Position numbers and translations under genes: made by a program
From: Actinokineospora auranticolor
Lineage (GTDB): Bacteria; Actinomycetota; Actinomycetes; Mycobacteriales; Pseudonocardiaceae
Length of the DNA: 64,000 nt
Assembly: GCF_002934265.1 (NCBI RefSeq)
Contig: NZ_PTIX01000034.1
Location: 1 to 64,000 of the forward strand
Direction of reading: 5' to 3'
Shown here: positions 41,545 to 51,351 of the stretch, piece after piece
Numbering within the stretch: the stretch's first letter is position 1
Layout: each line of letters opens with the position of its first letter
The notes under the pieces: generated by a model
Databases searched by the model: none
What the model was told of the DNA's origin: nothing
The model's input: only the letters and a program-made list of their open reading frames with translations

Positions 41545-42386
41545 CCACCGCGAGGACCAAGCGGCGGCTGCTCGCGCTGTCCGGGGTCCTCGTGCTGGTC
41601 GCCTACCTGGGGACGAACTCGACCATCAGCGCCTACCTGGCGCGGCTGGTGAACACCACCGACACGGTCAGTTCGGCCCCACCGGACTGCCACTACGTCC
41701 CGCTGTCCGACGGCGCGACCCGGCTCTACCCGCTCAACGAGACCACCGGCACCACGGCGATCGACGAGTCCTCCAGCGCGCAGAACGGCACCTACCAGGG
41801 TGGTCGGCAGACGGTGAACGCGTCGCCGTACGCGTGCGTGCGCAACCTGGAGGCCTACCCCCGGGTCGACCAGACGCACTGGGTGTCGACCCCGGGCACC
41901 ATCTCGATCTCCCCGACGACGAGTTCGAGCCAGGAGGCGTGGGTCCGCACGGTCAACAGCCAGGGCGTGGCCGTCGCGATCGGCAGCACCCAGACCGCGG
42001 CGTCGCCGAGCAAGAACCTGCTGGTGCTGGTCAACAGCACCGGCAGGCTGGTGTTCGCCGTGCAGGGCAGCGGTGTCACCTACGAACTGGTCAGCGGCTA
42101 CAGCATCAACGACGGTTCGTGGCACCACGTCGTCGCCGTGCACGACGCGTCCTACGGGCTCAAGCTCTACCTCGACAACACCCTGGCGGCCAGTCAGTCG
42201 GGCGTGCACCCGACCGCGCTGACCGGGTACCTCCGGATCGGGTACGAGAACACCAACGGCTTCACCAACGGGTTCGGGACCGACCAGTCCGCGGCGCACT
42301 GGTGGGACCACCTGGCGTTCATCTCGTACTACCCGTTCGCGCTGACCGCGACCCAGGTCAACTCCCACTACCAGGCAGGACGCTGA
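41541..42386 (+). CDS. LamG-domain surface protein with SipW-type signal
   Basis: A 281-residue protein. The N-terminus (RRLLALSGVLVLVAYLG, then NSTISAYLARLVNTTDTVSS) matches the same signal form as the 40061 gene product, so it is a probable second substrate of the peptidase. Residues 60-275 form a LamG/concanavalin-like domain: RLYPLNETTGTTAIDESS, EAWVRT, GSWHHVVAVHDASYGLKLYL and a terminal DHLAFISYYPFALTA. LamG domains bind sugars or proteins. It overlaps the sipW stop by ATGA. Confidence 0.78.
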   Translation: MTTARTKRRLLALSGVLVLVAYLGTNSTISAYLARLVNTTDTVSSAPPDCHYVPLSDGATRLYPLNETTGTTAIDESSSAQNGTYQGGRQTVNASPYACVRNLEAYPRVDQTHWVSTPGTISISPTTSSSQEAWVRTVNSQGVAVAIGSTQTAASPSKNLLVLVNSTGRLVFAVQGSGVTYELVSGYSINDGSWHHVVAVHDASYGLKLYLDNTLAASQSGVHPTALTGYLRIGYENTNGFTNGFGTDQSAAHWWDHLAFISYYPFALTATQVNSHYQAGR

Positions 42387-42429
42387 ACACCCGCGAGATC
42401 GCGCCGGTCTCTGAACCGCGGGGGAAGAG

Positions 42430-42471
42430 ATCGGCTGAAGGGCGATCTCGCCGCCTCGGCGGAGCCGAGGC
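42430..42471. terminator. Bidirectional terminator region
   Basis: GCCTCGGC-GGA-GCCGAGGC (42453-42471) is a perfect 8-bp stem, preceded by GAGATCG/CGATCTC (about 42427-42449). It lies between the convergent LamG and 42475 genes. Confidence 0.7.
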
Positions 42472-42474
42472 CAT

Positions 42475-42858
42475 TCACACAGCGTGCTCGCGCAGCCAGT
42501 GCAGGACCCACTCGCCGAACTGGTCGTCGAGGACGCCGTCGAGCGCGTCTTCCTCCACCAGTCCCACGACGGTGATGGCGATGCCGTCGACGAGCCGCCC
42601 GTAGAGCAGGACCCGGGCGTCCTCCGGGTCGTCGCCGACCTTGAGGAGCAGGGAGGTGTCGTCGAGGCTGTCCCACCAGGCCAGCAGGTGGGCGCAGACC
42701 TCGGCGTGCGCGCCGGTGGGGACGTAGACCTCGACCTGCCGCGGCCCGAGGTCGGTGGCCGAGACCCCGACGCTGCCGATGGACAGCGCCGGGTACCGCG
42801 CCAGGTGGTCACGCGCCGAAGCGATCATGTCGGTCATGGTGTCCCACACGTGTGCCAT
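42475..42858 (-). CDS. Unknown 127-residue protein (ESX/secretion-chaperone-like size)
   Basis: A small acidic mixed protein: MTDMIASARDHLARYP, DLGPRQVEVYVPTGAHAEVC, SLLLKVGDDPEDARVLLYGR, then IAITVVGLVEEDAL. The pattern of strand and helix suggests a single folded domain. No family is recognised. ATG 42858 lacks a good ribosome site; ATG 42837 is an alternative. It follows the ABC operon with a 41-base gap and may be its last gene. Confidence 0.55.
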   Translation of the reverse strand: MAHVWDTMTDMIASARDHLARYPALSIGSVGVSATDLGPRQVEVYVPTGAHAEVCAHLLAWWDSLDDTSLLLKVGDDPEDARVLLYGRLVDGIAITVVGLVEEDALDGVLDDQFGEWVLHWLREHAV

Positions 42859-42899
42859 CCCGGTGCGTTCGGCGCTGGTCCGCGTGGAACTGTACCTTG

Positions 42900-44462
42900 T
42901 CACACCCGCGCGAACGCCCGGTCGAGATCGGGCACTGAGGACACCAGCCGTCGGGTGTACTCCTCGCGGGGCGCCCGCAGGACCTCGTGGTGGGCGCCTT
43001 CCTCGACCACCTTCCCCTGCCACAGCACGACAACGCGGTGGGCGACGCTGTCGACCACGGCGAGGTCGTGGCTGATGAACAGGCAGGCGAATCCGAGGTC
43101 GCGCTGCAGGCCGGTCACCAGGTCGAGCACCGCCGCCTGCACCGACACGTCCAGCGCGCTGGTCGGCTCGTCGGCGATCACCAGCCGGGGTCCCAGCGCC
43201 AGCGCCCTGGCGATGCCGACCCGCTGCCGCTGGCCCCCGGACAGCTCCCGGGGCCTGCGGCGGGCGTAGGACGCGGGGAGCTTGACCGCGTCCAGCAGCT
43301 CGGCGACCCGGCGGCGGTACTCCTCGCCGCGAGCGACCTTGTGGACCCGCAAGGGTTCGCCGACGCAGTCCGCGACGGTCATCCGGGGGTTGAGCGAGCC
43401 GCCCGCGTCCTGGAACACGAAGCCGAGGTCGCGGCGAGCGGCCACGGGGTCGCCGCCGAACACCGAGACGGTGCCCGAGGCCGGGCGCAGCAGGCCCGCG
43501 GCCACCCGGCCGATGGTCGACTTGCCCGAGCCGGACTCGCCGACCAGCCCGAGCACCTCGCCGTGGCCGATCCGCAGGCCGACGTGGTCGACCGCGGTGA
43601 AGTCCTTGAACCGCACCACGATCTCGGCGAGCCGCAGGGCGTCCGTGGTCGACTCGGCGGAGTAGGACGCCGGGTCCCGGTGCCCCAGGCGGGGCACGGC
43701 GGCGAGCAGTTCCCGGGTGTACGTGTGCGACGGTCGCGCGAACAGGTCCCCCACCTCGGCCTGCTCGACCAGCTCGCCGCGCCGCATGACCGCGACCCGG
43801 TCCGCCAGGTCGGCAACCACGCCCATGTTGTGGGTGATCAGCAGGATCGCGGTGCCGAGCCGGTCGCGCAGGTCGCGCAGCAGAGCCAGGATCTCCGCCT
43901 GGACGGTCACGTCCAGCGCGGTGGTCGGCTCGTCGGCGATGATCAGCGACGGCTCGTTGGCCAGCGCCAGCGCGATCACGACCCGCTGCTTCTGCCCGCC
44001 GGAGAGCTGGTGCGGGTACTTCACCACGGAAGCGGCGGGCAGGCCCACCAGTTCCAGCAGGCGCACCGCTTCCGCACGGGCCTCGGCACGCGTTGCCTTC
44101 CGGTGCGCACGCAGGACCGCCGAGAGCTGCCAACCGATGGTGTGCACGGGATTCAGGGCGGTGGCCGGTTCCTGGAAGACCATCGCGATCCCGCGTCCGC
44201 GGACCTCGCGCAGCTCCTCCTCCCCCGCCCCGACCAGTTCCCGGTCCTTCAGCTTGGCCGAACCGCGCACCGCGGCCGTGGCGGGCAGCAGGCCCAGCAC
44301 GGCCCGGGCGGTCACGGACTTGCCGGAGCCGGATTCCCCGACCAGCGCCAGGATCTCCCCTGGCGCGATCGAGAAGTCGACGCCGCGCACGGCGGGTGCC
44401 GGGCCGAAGGAGACCTCCAGCCCGCGCACCGCCAGCACCGGGTTCCGCTCAGTCGTAGACAC
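42900..44462 (-). CDS. Fused double ABC ATPase (DppD-DppF type)
   Basis: A 520-residue protein holding two complete ATPase domains. The first has Walker A GESGSGKSVTA, signature LSGGQKQRV and Walker B LIIADEPTTALD. The second has GESGSGKSTIG, LSGGQRQRVG and LVIADEPTSALD. In most peptide/nickel importers these are two proteins; here they are one chain. It starts at GTG 44462, 14 bases inside the sulfatase gene, so it is coupled. It powers the permease pair at 46759-48572. Confidence 0.92.
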   Translation of the reverse strand: MSTTERNPVLAVRGLEVSFGPAPAVRGVDFSIAPGEILALVGESGSGKSVTARAVLGLLPATAAVRGSAKLKDRELVGAGEEELREVRGRGIAMVFQEPATALNPVHTIGWQLSAVLRAHRKATRAEARAEAVRLLELVGLPAASVVKYPHQLSGGQKQRVVIALALANEPSLIIADEPTTALDVTVQAEILALLRDLRDRLGTAILLITHNMGVVADLADRVAVMRRGELVEQAEVGDLFARPSHTYTRELLAAVPRLGHRDPASYSAESTTDALRLAEIVVRFKDFTAVDHVGLRIGHGEVLGLVGESGSGKSTIGRVAAGLLRPASGTVSVFGGDPVAARRDLGFVFQDAGGSLNPRMTVADCVGEPLRVHKVARGEEYRRRVAELLDAVKLPASYARRRPRELSGGQRQRVGIARALALGPRLVIADEPTSALDVSVQAAVLDLVTGLQRDLGFACLFISHDLAVVDSVAHRVVVLWQGKVVEEGAHHEVLRAPREEYTRRLVSSVPDLDRAFARV

Positions 44463-46743
44463 GTTCGGCCTCCGCCCAGAGTCGGGCCACCAGGGCCGGG
44501 TCGTAGTCGGCCTGCTTGCCGGGTTCGTAGCGGACGTGCCGGAGCGCGCCGGAGTACGGGAAGGTCCGCTCGCGGGTGTGCAGGTCCCAGTCGACGGGGC
44601 CGCCGCGGTCCGCGCCGACGCTGATGCCGGTGAACGGGGCCAAGCCGATCATCTGCGGCACCGGACCGACCTCGCCGGTGCCGGAACCGGTGTCCAGTAC
44701 CAGGTTCCACCGGAACTCCGGCAACGCCTCGGCCGTCAGGCGGACCTCGACCGGGCCGGTGCCCAGCGGTACGCCAGCGGTGCGGTGCACGACACCGTAA
44801 GCGTTGTAGCTGAGGTAGGCCGCGCCGTCTTCGACGTACACCACGTAGCCGCCGCCTTGGTCACCGTGCGCGAAGAGGACACCCCGGTCGCCCACGGTGC
44901 ACTCCAGCGCCGCGATGGCCGTGAAGTCGCGGAACTGCACCAGTTGCGCCGACCGGTACCGCTCCAGCAGCGGCGTGCCCGGGTACAGGGTCACCGGCCG
45001 CTCGAGGCGTTCGTCGTCGGGCCTGCGCAGGTTGTTGGCGGGGCTGTAGTCGTTGAGCGGGAACACCGCGTTGTTCCACGCGGCCTTCTCCCACGCCGCG
45101 GCGAGTTCGGCCAACTTCTCCGGGTTGGCGGCGGCGACGTCCGTGGTCTCCGTCGGGTCCTCGGCGACGTGGTACAGCTCCCACTCGCTGTCGTCGTAAG
45201 GGGTTCCTGGGATATGCCGGGTGACGATCTTCCAGCCGTCCGCGTAGTAGCCGCGGTTGCCACCGGTTTCCGTGTACTGGCTGGTGTGCCTGCTATCCAC
45301 AGTGGAGTCGTGCAGCAAGGAGGCCGCGCTCACACCGTCGACCTCCGCCGCCGCGAGGCCGTGCCGCTCCGGCAGGCGCGGCACGCCTGCCAGCTCCAGC
45401 AGGGTCGGGGTCACGTCGGTGACGTACACGTACTGGTGCCGCAACCCCGGTGCCAGACCGGCGGGCCAGTGCACGATGAACGGCGTGCGCACCCCGCCCG
45501 CGTAGGTGTCGAACTTGTACAGCCGGAACGGCGTGTTCGACGCCTGCGCCCAGCCGCGCGGGTAGTGGATGGTGGTCTGCGGGCCGCCGAGCAGGTCCAG
45601 TTCCCGCTCGACGTCGCGGTCCCACGAGCCCGGCACACCCGGCACGTGCACGAACTGGCTGAAGTAGCTGCGCGTGCCCGCCGGCCCGCCCTCGGCGGTG
45701 GCGCCGTTGTCGGAGGTGAACACGATGATGGTGTCGTCGAGTTCCCCGTGCCTGCGCAAGGTCTCGACCAGCCTGCCGACGCTCTGGTCCACATTGTCCA
45801 GCGCGGCGGCGTAGACCTCCATGTACCGGGCGAAGAGCTGCTTCTGCTCGTCCGACAGCTCATCCCACGGCGGCACGTCCCGCCCCGGCTCGCTGTTGCG
45901 CGGCGGCAGGAGCGTGCCCTCCGGGAACAGGCCCTCGGCGAGCTGCTTGGCGAAGCGCTGCTCGCGGATGGCGTCCCAGCCCGCGGCGTAGCGGCCCTTG
46001 TACCGCTGGAGGTCGGACTCCTTGGCACCCAACGGGCCGTGCATGGCGTGGTGGGCGAAGTAGAGGAAGAACGGCTTGTCCGGGTCGTTGGCGCGCAACG
46101 TGTCGATCATGCGCACGGCCCGGTCGGTGAGGTCGTCGGTGAGGTAGTAGCCCTCGGGGAAGTCGCCGTCGTACGGGCTGTTGTCCCAGACCAGCCGGTG
46201 CGGGTGGTGCAGGTTGGTCAAGCCCTCGAGGCTGCCGAAGTACCGGTCGAAGCCGCGCTGCAACGGCCAGGACGCGCGGTCGGCGGCGTCGTGGCTGGCC
46301 GCGTCGCGGGTCAGGTGCCACTTGCCGACGGCGAAGGTGGCGTACCCGGACGCGCGCAGCGACTCGGCCAGCGACGGCGCGTTGTCCGGCAACTGGAACG
46401 AGTACGCGGGGTAGCCGGGGTCGGAGTTGGCGGGGAACGCGAAGCCCGCGCGGTGCGGGTTGAGGCCGGTGAGCAGCGCCGCGCGGGACGGCGAGCACAG
46501 CGGGGTGGTGTGGTAGTTGGTCAGCCGCAGACCACCGGCGGCCAGCGCGTCCAGCGTCGGGGTGGCGATCTCGCCGCCGAACGGGCCGATGTCGGCGTAC
46601 CCGAGGTCGTCGACCAGCACCACGACGATGTTCGGGCCCTTCGCGCGCCGCTCGGCGGGCCAGCCGGGGCGCGACTCGGCGAAGACCCGGCCGACCTTGC
46701 CGGTGAAGCCGTCGTAGCCCCGTGCGTTGTCTGGGAGAGTCAT
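44449..46743 (-). CDS. Arylsulfatase-type sulfatase
   Basis: A 764-residue type I sulfatase. The formylglycine motif is CSPSRAALLTG (Cys form, so it needs a formylglycine-generating enzyme). Metal ligands appear in VLVDDLGYADIG and VFTSDNGATAEG; GKWHL supplies the catalytic Lys-His. A C-terminal beta-rich domain (about 580-760) follows. No signal peptide is seen, so it probably acts inside on imported sulfate esters. It lies in the operon between the permease and ATPase genes. Confidence 0.92.
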   Translation of the reverse strand: MTLPDNARGYDGFTGKVGRVFAESRPGWPAERRAKGPNIVVVLVDDLGYADIGPFGGEIATPTLDALAAGGLRLTNYHTTPLCSPSRAALLTGLNPHRAGFAFPANSDPGYPAYSFQLPDNAPSLAESLRASGYATFAVGKWHLTRDAASHDAADRASWPLQRGFDRYFGSLEGLTNLHHPHRLVWDNSPYDGDFPEGYYLTDDLTDRAVRMIDTLRANDPDKPFFLYFAHHAMHGPLGAKESDLQRYKGRYAAGWDAIREQRFAKQLAEGLFPEGTLLPPRNSEPGRDVPPWDELSDEQKQLFARYMEVYAAALDNVDQSVGRLVETLRRHGELDDTIIVFTSDNGATAEGGPAGTRSYFSQFVHVPGVPGSWDRDVERELDLLGGPQTTIHYPRGWAQASNTPFRLYKFDTYAGGVRTPFIVHWPAGLAPGLRHQYVYVTDVTPTLLELAGVPRLPERHGLAAAEVDGVSAASLLHDSTVDSRHTSQYTETGGNRGYYADGWKIVTRHIPGTPYDDSEWELYHVAEDPTETTDVAAANPEKLAELAAAWEKAAWNNAVFPLNDYSPANNLRRPDDERLERPVTLYPGTPLLERYRSAQLVQFRDFTAIAALECTVGDRGVLFAHGDQGGGYVVYVEDGAAYLSYNAYGVVHRTAGVPLGTGPVEVRLTAEALPEFRWNLVLDTGSGTGEVGPVPQMIGLAPFTGISVGADRGGPVDWDLHTRERTFPYSGALRHVRYEPGKQADYDPALVARLWAEAERVYD

Positions 46744-46758
46744 GCGTTTTGTCCTTCT

Positions 46759-47616
46759 CTATGCGCCGCGGGCGGCGTTCGCGGCTTGGGCGATCAACTG
46801 GAAGCCCAGCACGAGCACGGCCGTGACCACCAGGGGTCCGGCCGCGAAAAGCGGGTTGAGGTCCAAATAGCCCAGTGCGGTCTTGAGCACCGCGCCGAGC
46901 GACGGCTCCGGCGGGCTGACGCCGATGCCGAGCACGCTCATCGCGCCCTCGATGAACACCGCGACCGACATGGACAGTGCCAACTGGACCAGCACCGGCT
47001 CCAGCGAGTTCGGAAGCACGTGGGTGCGCAGCACGTGCGCCTTGCGCGCGCCGACGACCTCGGCGGCGGTGACGTACTGCGCCTCCCGCACCTTCAGCAC
47101 GGCCGCGCGCAGCAGCCTGCCGAACACCGGGATCTCGATGAACACCACGACGACCATCACCGAGCTCGTGCCCGGCCCGATCACCGCGGCCAAGCCGATG
47201 GCCAGGATCAGCTGCGGGAACGCCAGCAGCACGTCGAACAGCCGCTGCACGGCCACGTCCAGGACGTTGTTGACCGTGGCCAGCGCGCCGACCGCGCACC
47301 CGATGAGCGCCCCGACGGGCACCGCCGTGAAGCTGATCAGCAAGTCGACGCGGATCCCGGCGAGCAGCCGGGCCAGCACGTCGCGGTTGAGGTCGTCGGT
47401 GCCCAGCAGGTGCGCGCCGGACGGGCCGAGCAGGTTCGCGTCGGGTAGTTGCGCGTACGGGTCCCACGGCACCAGCAGCGGCCCGACCAACCCGGCCAGC
47501 ACCACGACGCCGACCAGGACCAGCCCGATCAGCCCCTTGCCCCGGGCGAACACCCGCGGCCGCGCGGGCACGGCCACCTCGACCGGCTCGACCGGGTCCT
47601 CCAGCACGGCGGTCAC
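46759..47616 (-). CDS. ABC permease, DppC-like
   Basis: A 285-residue permease with about six membrane segments. The cytoplasmic EAA loop is YVTAAEVVGARKAHVLRTHV, followed by LPNSLEPVLVQ, typical of the second peptide/opine-type permease. GTG 47616 overlaps the stop of the DppB-like gene (GTGA). Confidence 0.9.
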   Translation of the reverse strand: MTAVLEDPVEPVEVAVPARPRVFARGKGLIGLVLVGVVVLAGLVGPLLVPWDPYAQLPDANLLGPSGAHLLGTDDLNRDVLARLLAGIRVDLLISFTAVPVGALIGCAVGALATVNNVLDVAVQRLFDVLLAFPQLILAIGLAAVIGPGTSSVMVVVVFIEIPVFGRLLRAAVLKVREAQYVTAAEVVGARKAHVLRTHVLPNSLEPVLVQLALSMSVAVFIEGAMSVLGIGVSPPEPSLGAVLKTALGYLDLNPLFAAGPLVVTAVLVLGFQLIAQAANAARGA

Positions 47617-48572
47617 GCTTTGCCCCCCAACCGGACGCGCGGGTCCAGGTACGCGTGCACGACGTCGGTCAGCAGCTGGACCAGCACGAACACCGCGACC
47701 GACAGGATCAGCAGCACCTGCACCACCGGGTAGTCCCGGCGGGTGATGCCCTGCTCCACCAGCAGCCCGAGCCCGGGCCAGGAGAAGATCGACTCGACCA
47801 GCACCGCGCCGCCCAGCAGCGACCCGGTCTGCAACCCCAGCGTGGTCACCACGACCGGCAGCGCGCCGCGCAGCGCGTGCCGCACGACCACCTCCCGGCG
47901 CCGCACACCGGCGGCGGTCACGGTGGTGATGTAGTCCTGCCGCAGTTCCGCGCGCAGCGTCTCGGCGAGGAAGCCGGTCAGCACGCCCGCCACCGGCAGG
48001 GCCAGGCACACCGCGGGCAGCACCAGGTACTGCGCGGTGATGTCGAGCCGGTCGAACATGCCCTTGGGCGGCACGCCGCCGGTGGGCAGCACCCGGAACC
48101 ACACGCCGCACACGATGATCAGGACCACGCCGGTGACGAAGGTCGGCAGCGCGACCGCCGCGGTGTGGAAGGCGGTGAGCGCGCGGTCCACCCAGCGGTT
48201 GCGGGTGGCCGCCCACAGCGGGCCGAGCAGCAGCGCGACCAGCACCGCGATCACCAGCGCGGCCAGGGTCAGGGTGAGGGTGTTGCCCAGGCCGGCCCCG
48301 ACCAGGTCGGCGATGTCGCCGCCGATCAGGTAGGAGCGGCCGAGGTCGCCGGTGAACAGCCCGCCCAGCCAGTGCAGGTACTGGCTGACCACCGGCAGGT
48401 CGAGCCCGAGGTCGTGCCGGATGGCCGCCACGACCTCGGGGGGCGCGTCGGCACCTGCCAGCACCGCGGCCGCGTCGCCGGGGATCGCCCGGATGACCAG
48501 GAAGATCAGCACGGACGCGAGCCAGAGCACGATCAGCGCCGACGGCGCGCGGCGCAGCAGGTACCGGGTCAC
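47613..48572 (-). CDS. ABC permease, DppB-like
   Basis: A 319-residue permease with about six membrane segments. It begins RYLLRRAPSALIVLWLASVL, has the family GDLGRSYLI segment, and an EAA loop around DYITTVTAAGVRRREVVVRH. The start GTG overlaps the substrate-binding gene stop. Confidence 0.9.
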   Translation of the reverse strand: MTRYLLRRAPSALIVLWLASVLIFLVIRAIPGDAAAVLAGADAPPEVVAAIRHDLGLDLPVVSQYLHWLGGLFTGDLGRSYLIGGDIADLVGAGLGNTLTLTLAALVIAVLVALLLGPLWAATRNRWVDRALTAFHTAAVALPTFVTGVVLIIVCGVWFRVLPTGGVPPKGMFDRLDITAQYLVLPAVCLALPVAGVLTGFLAETLRAELRQDYITTVTAAGVRRREVVVRHALRGALPVVVTTLGLQTGSLLGGAVLVESIFSWPGLGLLVEQGITRRDYPVVQVLLILSVAVFVLVQLLTDVVHAYLDPRVRLGGKA

Positions 48573-50137
48573 GCCAGGAACGCCTTGCTCAGGTCGAGTT
48601 CGCGCCTGCGGGTCCAGTCGACGCCCTGGAGGCCGTCGCGGACCACGACCTGCTCGAACACGACGCCGATCTCGGCGAGGAAGGTGCCGTCGAGCAGCTG
48701 GTTCGACAGCTCCTTGTAGGCCGCGGTGGCCGCGGCGCCGGTGGCGTCGGGCAGCTTCCACGCGTTGTCGGCCGCCGCGGTGTAGGCCGGGGAGCTGAAG
48801 TGCGAGGAGTTGCGCTTGGCGTTGAACGGGTACGCGCTGACCGTCAGCGTGGACGGGGTGAACTGGGCCCACGAGTGGTTGGTGACCCAGAGGCCGGGGA
48901 ACTGGGCGCCGATGAGCTGCTTGATGAACTGCGTGGAGTCGACCGGCTCCAGCTTCACCGCGATGCCCACCTCGGCCAGGTTGTTCTGCACGATCTGGGC
49001 GATGTTGGCCTGCACGCCGTCGGTGCCGGGGTAGGCCAGCGGGACCTCGGGCAGCGCCGCGCCGTGCTCGGCGAGCAGCGACTTGGCCTTGGCCACGTCA
49101 CGGCGGAAGCGGTTGTCCAGCTCCTGGTCGTAGGCGGGGCTGGTGCGCGGCCACGGCAGCGACACCGGGTAGCCCTTGCCCCGGTAGACCTCCTTGACGA
49201 TCCGCTCCTTGTCCAGCGCGTAGGCGATGGCGTGGCGGACCTTCGGGTCGTCGAGGCCGGGGGCGGAGACGTTGATGCCGACGTACGCCTGCAACTCGGC
49301 GCCCTCCAGCGGGATCGCCTTGAGCCCGCCCGCGGCTTCCGCGGCCTCGGCGTCGCGGTAGCCGACGCCCCGGGCGAGCTGCACCTGGCCGGACTTCACC
49401 GCCGCCGCGAGGGACTGGGCGTCGGGGATGACCCGCACGTGCACGCCGTCGAGGTAGGGCTTGCCGCCCCAGTAGTCGTCGTTGCGGGAGAAGGTGAGGT
49501 CGGTGTTGGGCCGCCACGAGTCGAACTTGAACGCGCCGGTGCCGACGAACTTCTTGCCGGTGCCGATCTCGGCGGCGGTCTCCGAGTCGATGATCGGCAC
49601 GGTGTCGAGCAGGTCGAGCAGGTTGCTCACCGGGTGCGCCAGCTTGAGCACCACCTTGTCCGGCGCCGGGGTCTCGATGGCGGTGATGGTCTTGGCCGTG
49701 CCCGCCAGCTGGCCGTTCCACTTCGGGTCGGCGTAGGAGGTGAGCGAGAACTTGACGTCGGCGGAGGTGAACTCGCGTCCACTGTGGAACTTCACGCCCT
49801 TGCGCAGGGTGATGTTCAGCGTGCTGCCGCCGTCGGCCTGCTCCCAGGCGGTGGCCAGCCGGGGCTTGGCCTCCAGCTTCTGCCGGTCGTAGCGGACCAG
49901 GCTGTCGTAGACCAGGCCGACGACGGTGGTGATGGAGACGTTGCTGTTGGTGAACAGGTTGGCGGGCACCAGGTCGAGGTTGACGCCGAGCTCGGCCACG
50001 CCGCCCGACTTCGGGGCCGCCGACGCGCCGGCGGGGGCGGTCTGGGCGTCCACGGCGGACTGGCAGGCAGCGGTGGTCAGCAGCAGCGCGGCCGCCGCGA
50101 GCGCCCGCAGAGTCGCGCGTCTGGGCAATACGTTCAT
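48569..50137 (-). CDS. ABC substrate-binding lipoprotein (family 5)
   Basis: A 522-residue lipoprotein. Signal peptide RRATLRALAAAALLLTTAAC has a lipobox ending at Cys25. SBP_bac_5 landmarks include LATAWEQADGGSTLNITLRK, GVKFHSGREFTSADVKFSL and VRHAIAYALDKERIVKEVY. It captures the ligand for the DppBC permeases; the neighbouring sulfatase suggests a sulfate ester or other sulfur compound. ATG 50137 overlaps the ROK stop by ATGA. Confidence 0.9.
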   Translation of the reverse strand: MNVLPRRATLRALAAAALLLTTAACQSAVDAQTAPAGASAAPKSGGVAELGVNLDLVPANLFTNSNVSITTVVGLVYDSLVRYDRQKLEAKPRLATAWEQADGGSTLNITLRKGVKFHSGREFTSADVKFSLTSYADPKWNGQLAGTAKTITAIETPAPDKVVLKLAHPVSNLLDLLDTVPIIDSETAAEIGTGKKFVGTGAFKFDSWRPNTDLTFSRNDDYWGGKPYLDGVHVRVIPDAQSLAAAVKSGQVQLARGVGYRDAEAAEAAGGLKAIPLEGAELQAYVGINVSAPGLDDPKVRHAIAYALDKERIVKEVYRGKGYPVSLPWPRTSPAYDQELDNRFRRDVAKAKSLLAEHGAALPEVPLAYPGTDGVQANIAQIVQNNLAEVGIAVKLEPVDSTQFIKQLIGAQFPGLWVTNHSWAQFTPSTLTVSAYPFNAKRNSSHFSSPAYTAAADNAWKLPDATGAAATAAYKELSNQLLDGTFLAEIGVVFEQVVVRDGLQGVDWTRRRELDLSKAFLA

Positions 50138-51351
50138 CGGGTGGGGGCCTTTCGTGCGTGCTTGTCGTCTGTGGTGGAGACCTTGGCTGTTTCCAACAGG
50201 TCCAGGGGGTTGTCGAACAGCCGGTTGAGCAGTCCGGTGCAGGCCGCGGTGGCCTGCAGGGTGGCGCCGAAGCGGGTCACCGACACGATGTCGGCGCCCG
50301 GGAGGGTCGTCGTGGCCGAGTAGGCGCGCAGCAGGTCGGGCAGCCGCTCGGCCTGGTCGGTGATGGCCTGGCCGCCGAGCACCACGCGGTCGGGGTTGAA
50401 CGCGTCGCGCAGCAGCCCGACGGCCCGGCCCAGCGCGGTGGCGCGGTCGGCGAGCAGCTGCTCGGCGCGCGGTTCGCCCGCGCGCGCCGCCTGCCGGACC
50501 AGCCGGATGTCGGGTTCGGCGACGACGCCGTCGCGCACCGCGCGCTCGGCGACGGTGCGGTCGGCGACCGTGGCCTCCAGGCAGCCGGTGGCCCCGCAGG
50601 GACATCGGGTGTCGCCGCCGATCGGCAGGTGCGCGACGCTGCCGCCACCGCCGGGGCCGCGGTGCAGCTTGCCGTCGACCGACAGCGCGACGCCGACGAC
50701 CTCGCGGGCGTAGAAGTACAGCAGGCTCGACACCCGCGGCCCCCAGCCGAAGAGCAGTTCGGCGTTGGCCATGGCCGCGACGTGGCCGTCGAGGTGCACG
50801 GGGTGGCCGGTGGCCCGGCGCAGCAGGTCGGCGGCGGGTACCCGGTGCCAGCCGAGCCGGTCGTGGTCGAGCAGGCCGCGCTCGGCGTCGACCAGGCCGC
50901 CGGTGGCCAGGCCGATGCCCAGCACCCGGCGCCGCGACCAGCGCCGCAGGAACGCCCGCACCTTGCCCGCGATGTGCGCGAGCACGTCCTCGGCGCTGCC
51001 GGACGGGGTGGGGATCTCCTCGGAGTCGAGCAGCGTGCCGCGCAGGTCGGCCAGGCCGTAGGTGATGGTGCTCACCCCGATGTGCACGCCGCACGCCGCG
51101 TAGCGGGTGTCGTCGAGGTGGATCGGCACGCGCGGGCGGCCGATCGCGCCGACCGGCACCAGCTCGGGGAACTCGCGCAGCAGCCCCAGTTCGATGAGCA
51201 CCGCGACCTGCCTGCTGACCGTGGGCATGCTCAGCGCGGTGTGCTCACCGATCGCCGCGCGCGAGAGCGGTCCCTCGCGGCGGATCGCGGCCAGCACGGC
51301 GGCGGCGTTGGTGGCGCGCACCCCGGGCCTGGCGGGTCGCATGTCGGTCAC
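50134..51351 (-). CDS. ROK-family transcriptional regulator
   Basis: A 405-residue ROK protein: N-terminal winged helix (NAAAVLAAIRREGPLSRAAI, LSMPTVSRQVAVLIELGLL), then the sugar-kinase-like fold with GIGLATGGLVDAERG, and the zinc-binding CPCGATGCLE. ROK repressors usually sense sugars or sugar derivatives; here it leads a sulfur-uptake operon, so a sulfated sugar or its product could be the signal. GTG 51351 is chosen (AAAGGG upstream). Confidence 0.86.
   Translation of the reverse strand: MTDMRPARPGVRATNAAAVLAAIRREGPLSRAAIGEHTALSMPTVSRQVAVLIELGLLREFPELVPVGAIGRPRVPIHLDDTRYAACGVHIGVSTITYGLADLRGTLLDSEEIPTPSGSAEDVLAHIAGKVRAFLRRWSRRRVLGIGLATGGLVDAERGLLDHDRLGWHRVPAADLLRRATGHPVHLDGHVAAMANAELLFGWGPRVSSLLYFYAREVVGVALSVDGKLHRGPGGGGSVAHLPIGGDTRCPCGATGCLEATVADRTVAERAVRDGVVAEPDIRLVRQAARAGEPRAEQLLADRATALGRAVGLLRDAFNPDRVVLGGQAITDQAERLPDLLRAYSATTTLPGADIVSVTRFGATLQATAACTGLLNRLFDNPLDLLETAKVSTTDDKHARKAPTR

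Noticed and set aside
43717..47448. Plus-strand frame of more than 1200 codons
   Set aside because: Antisense shadow of the ABC ATPase, sulfatase and permease genes, caused by high GC; low-complexity composition.
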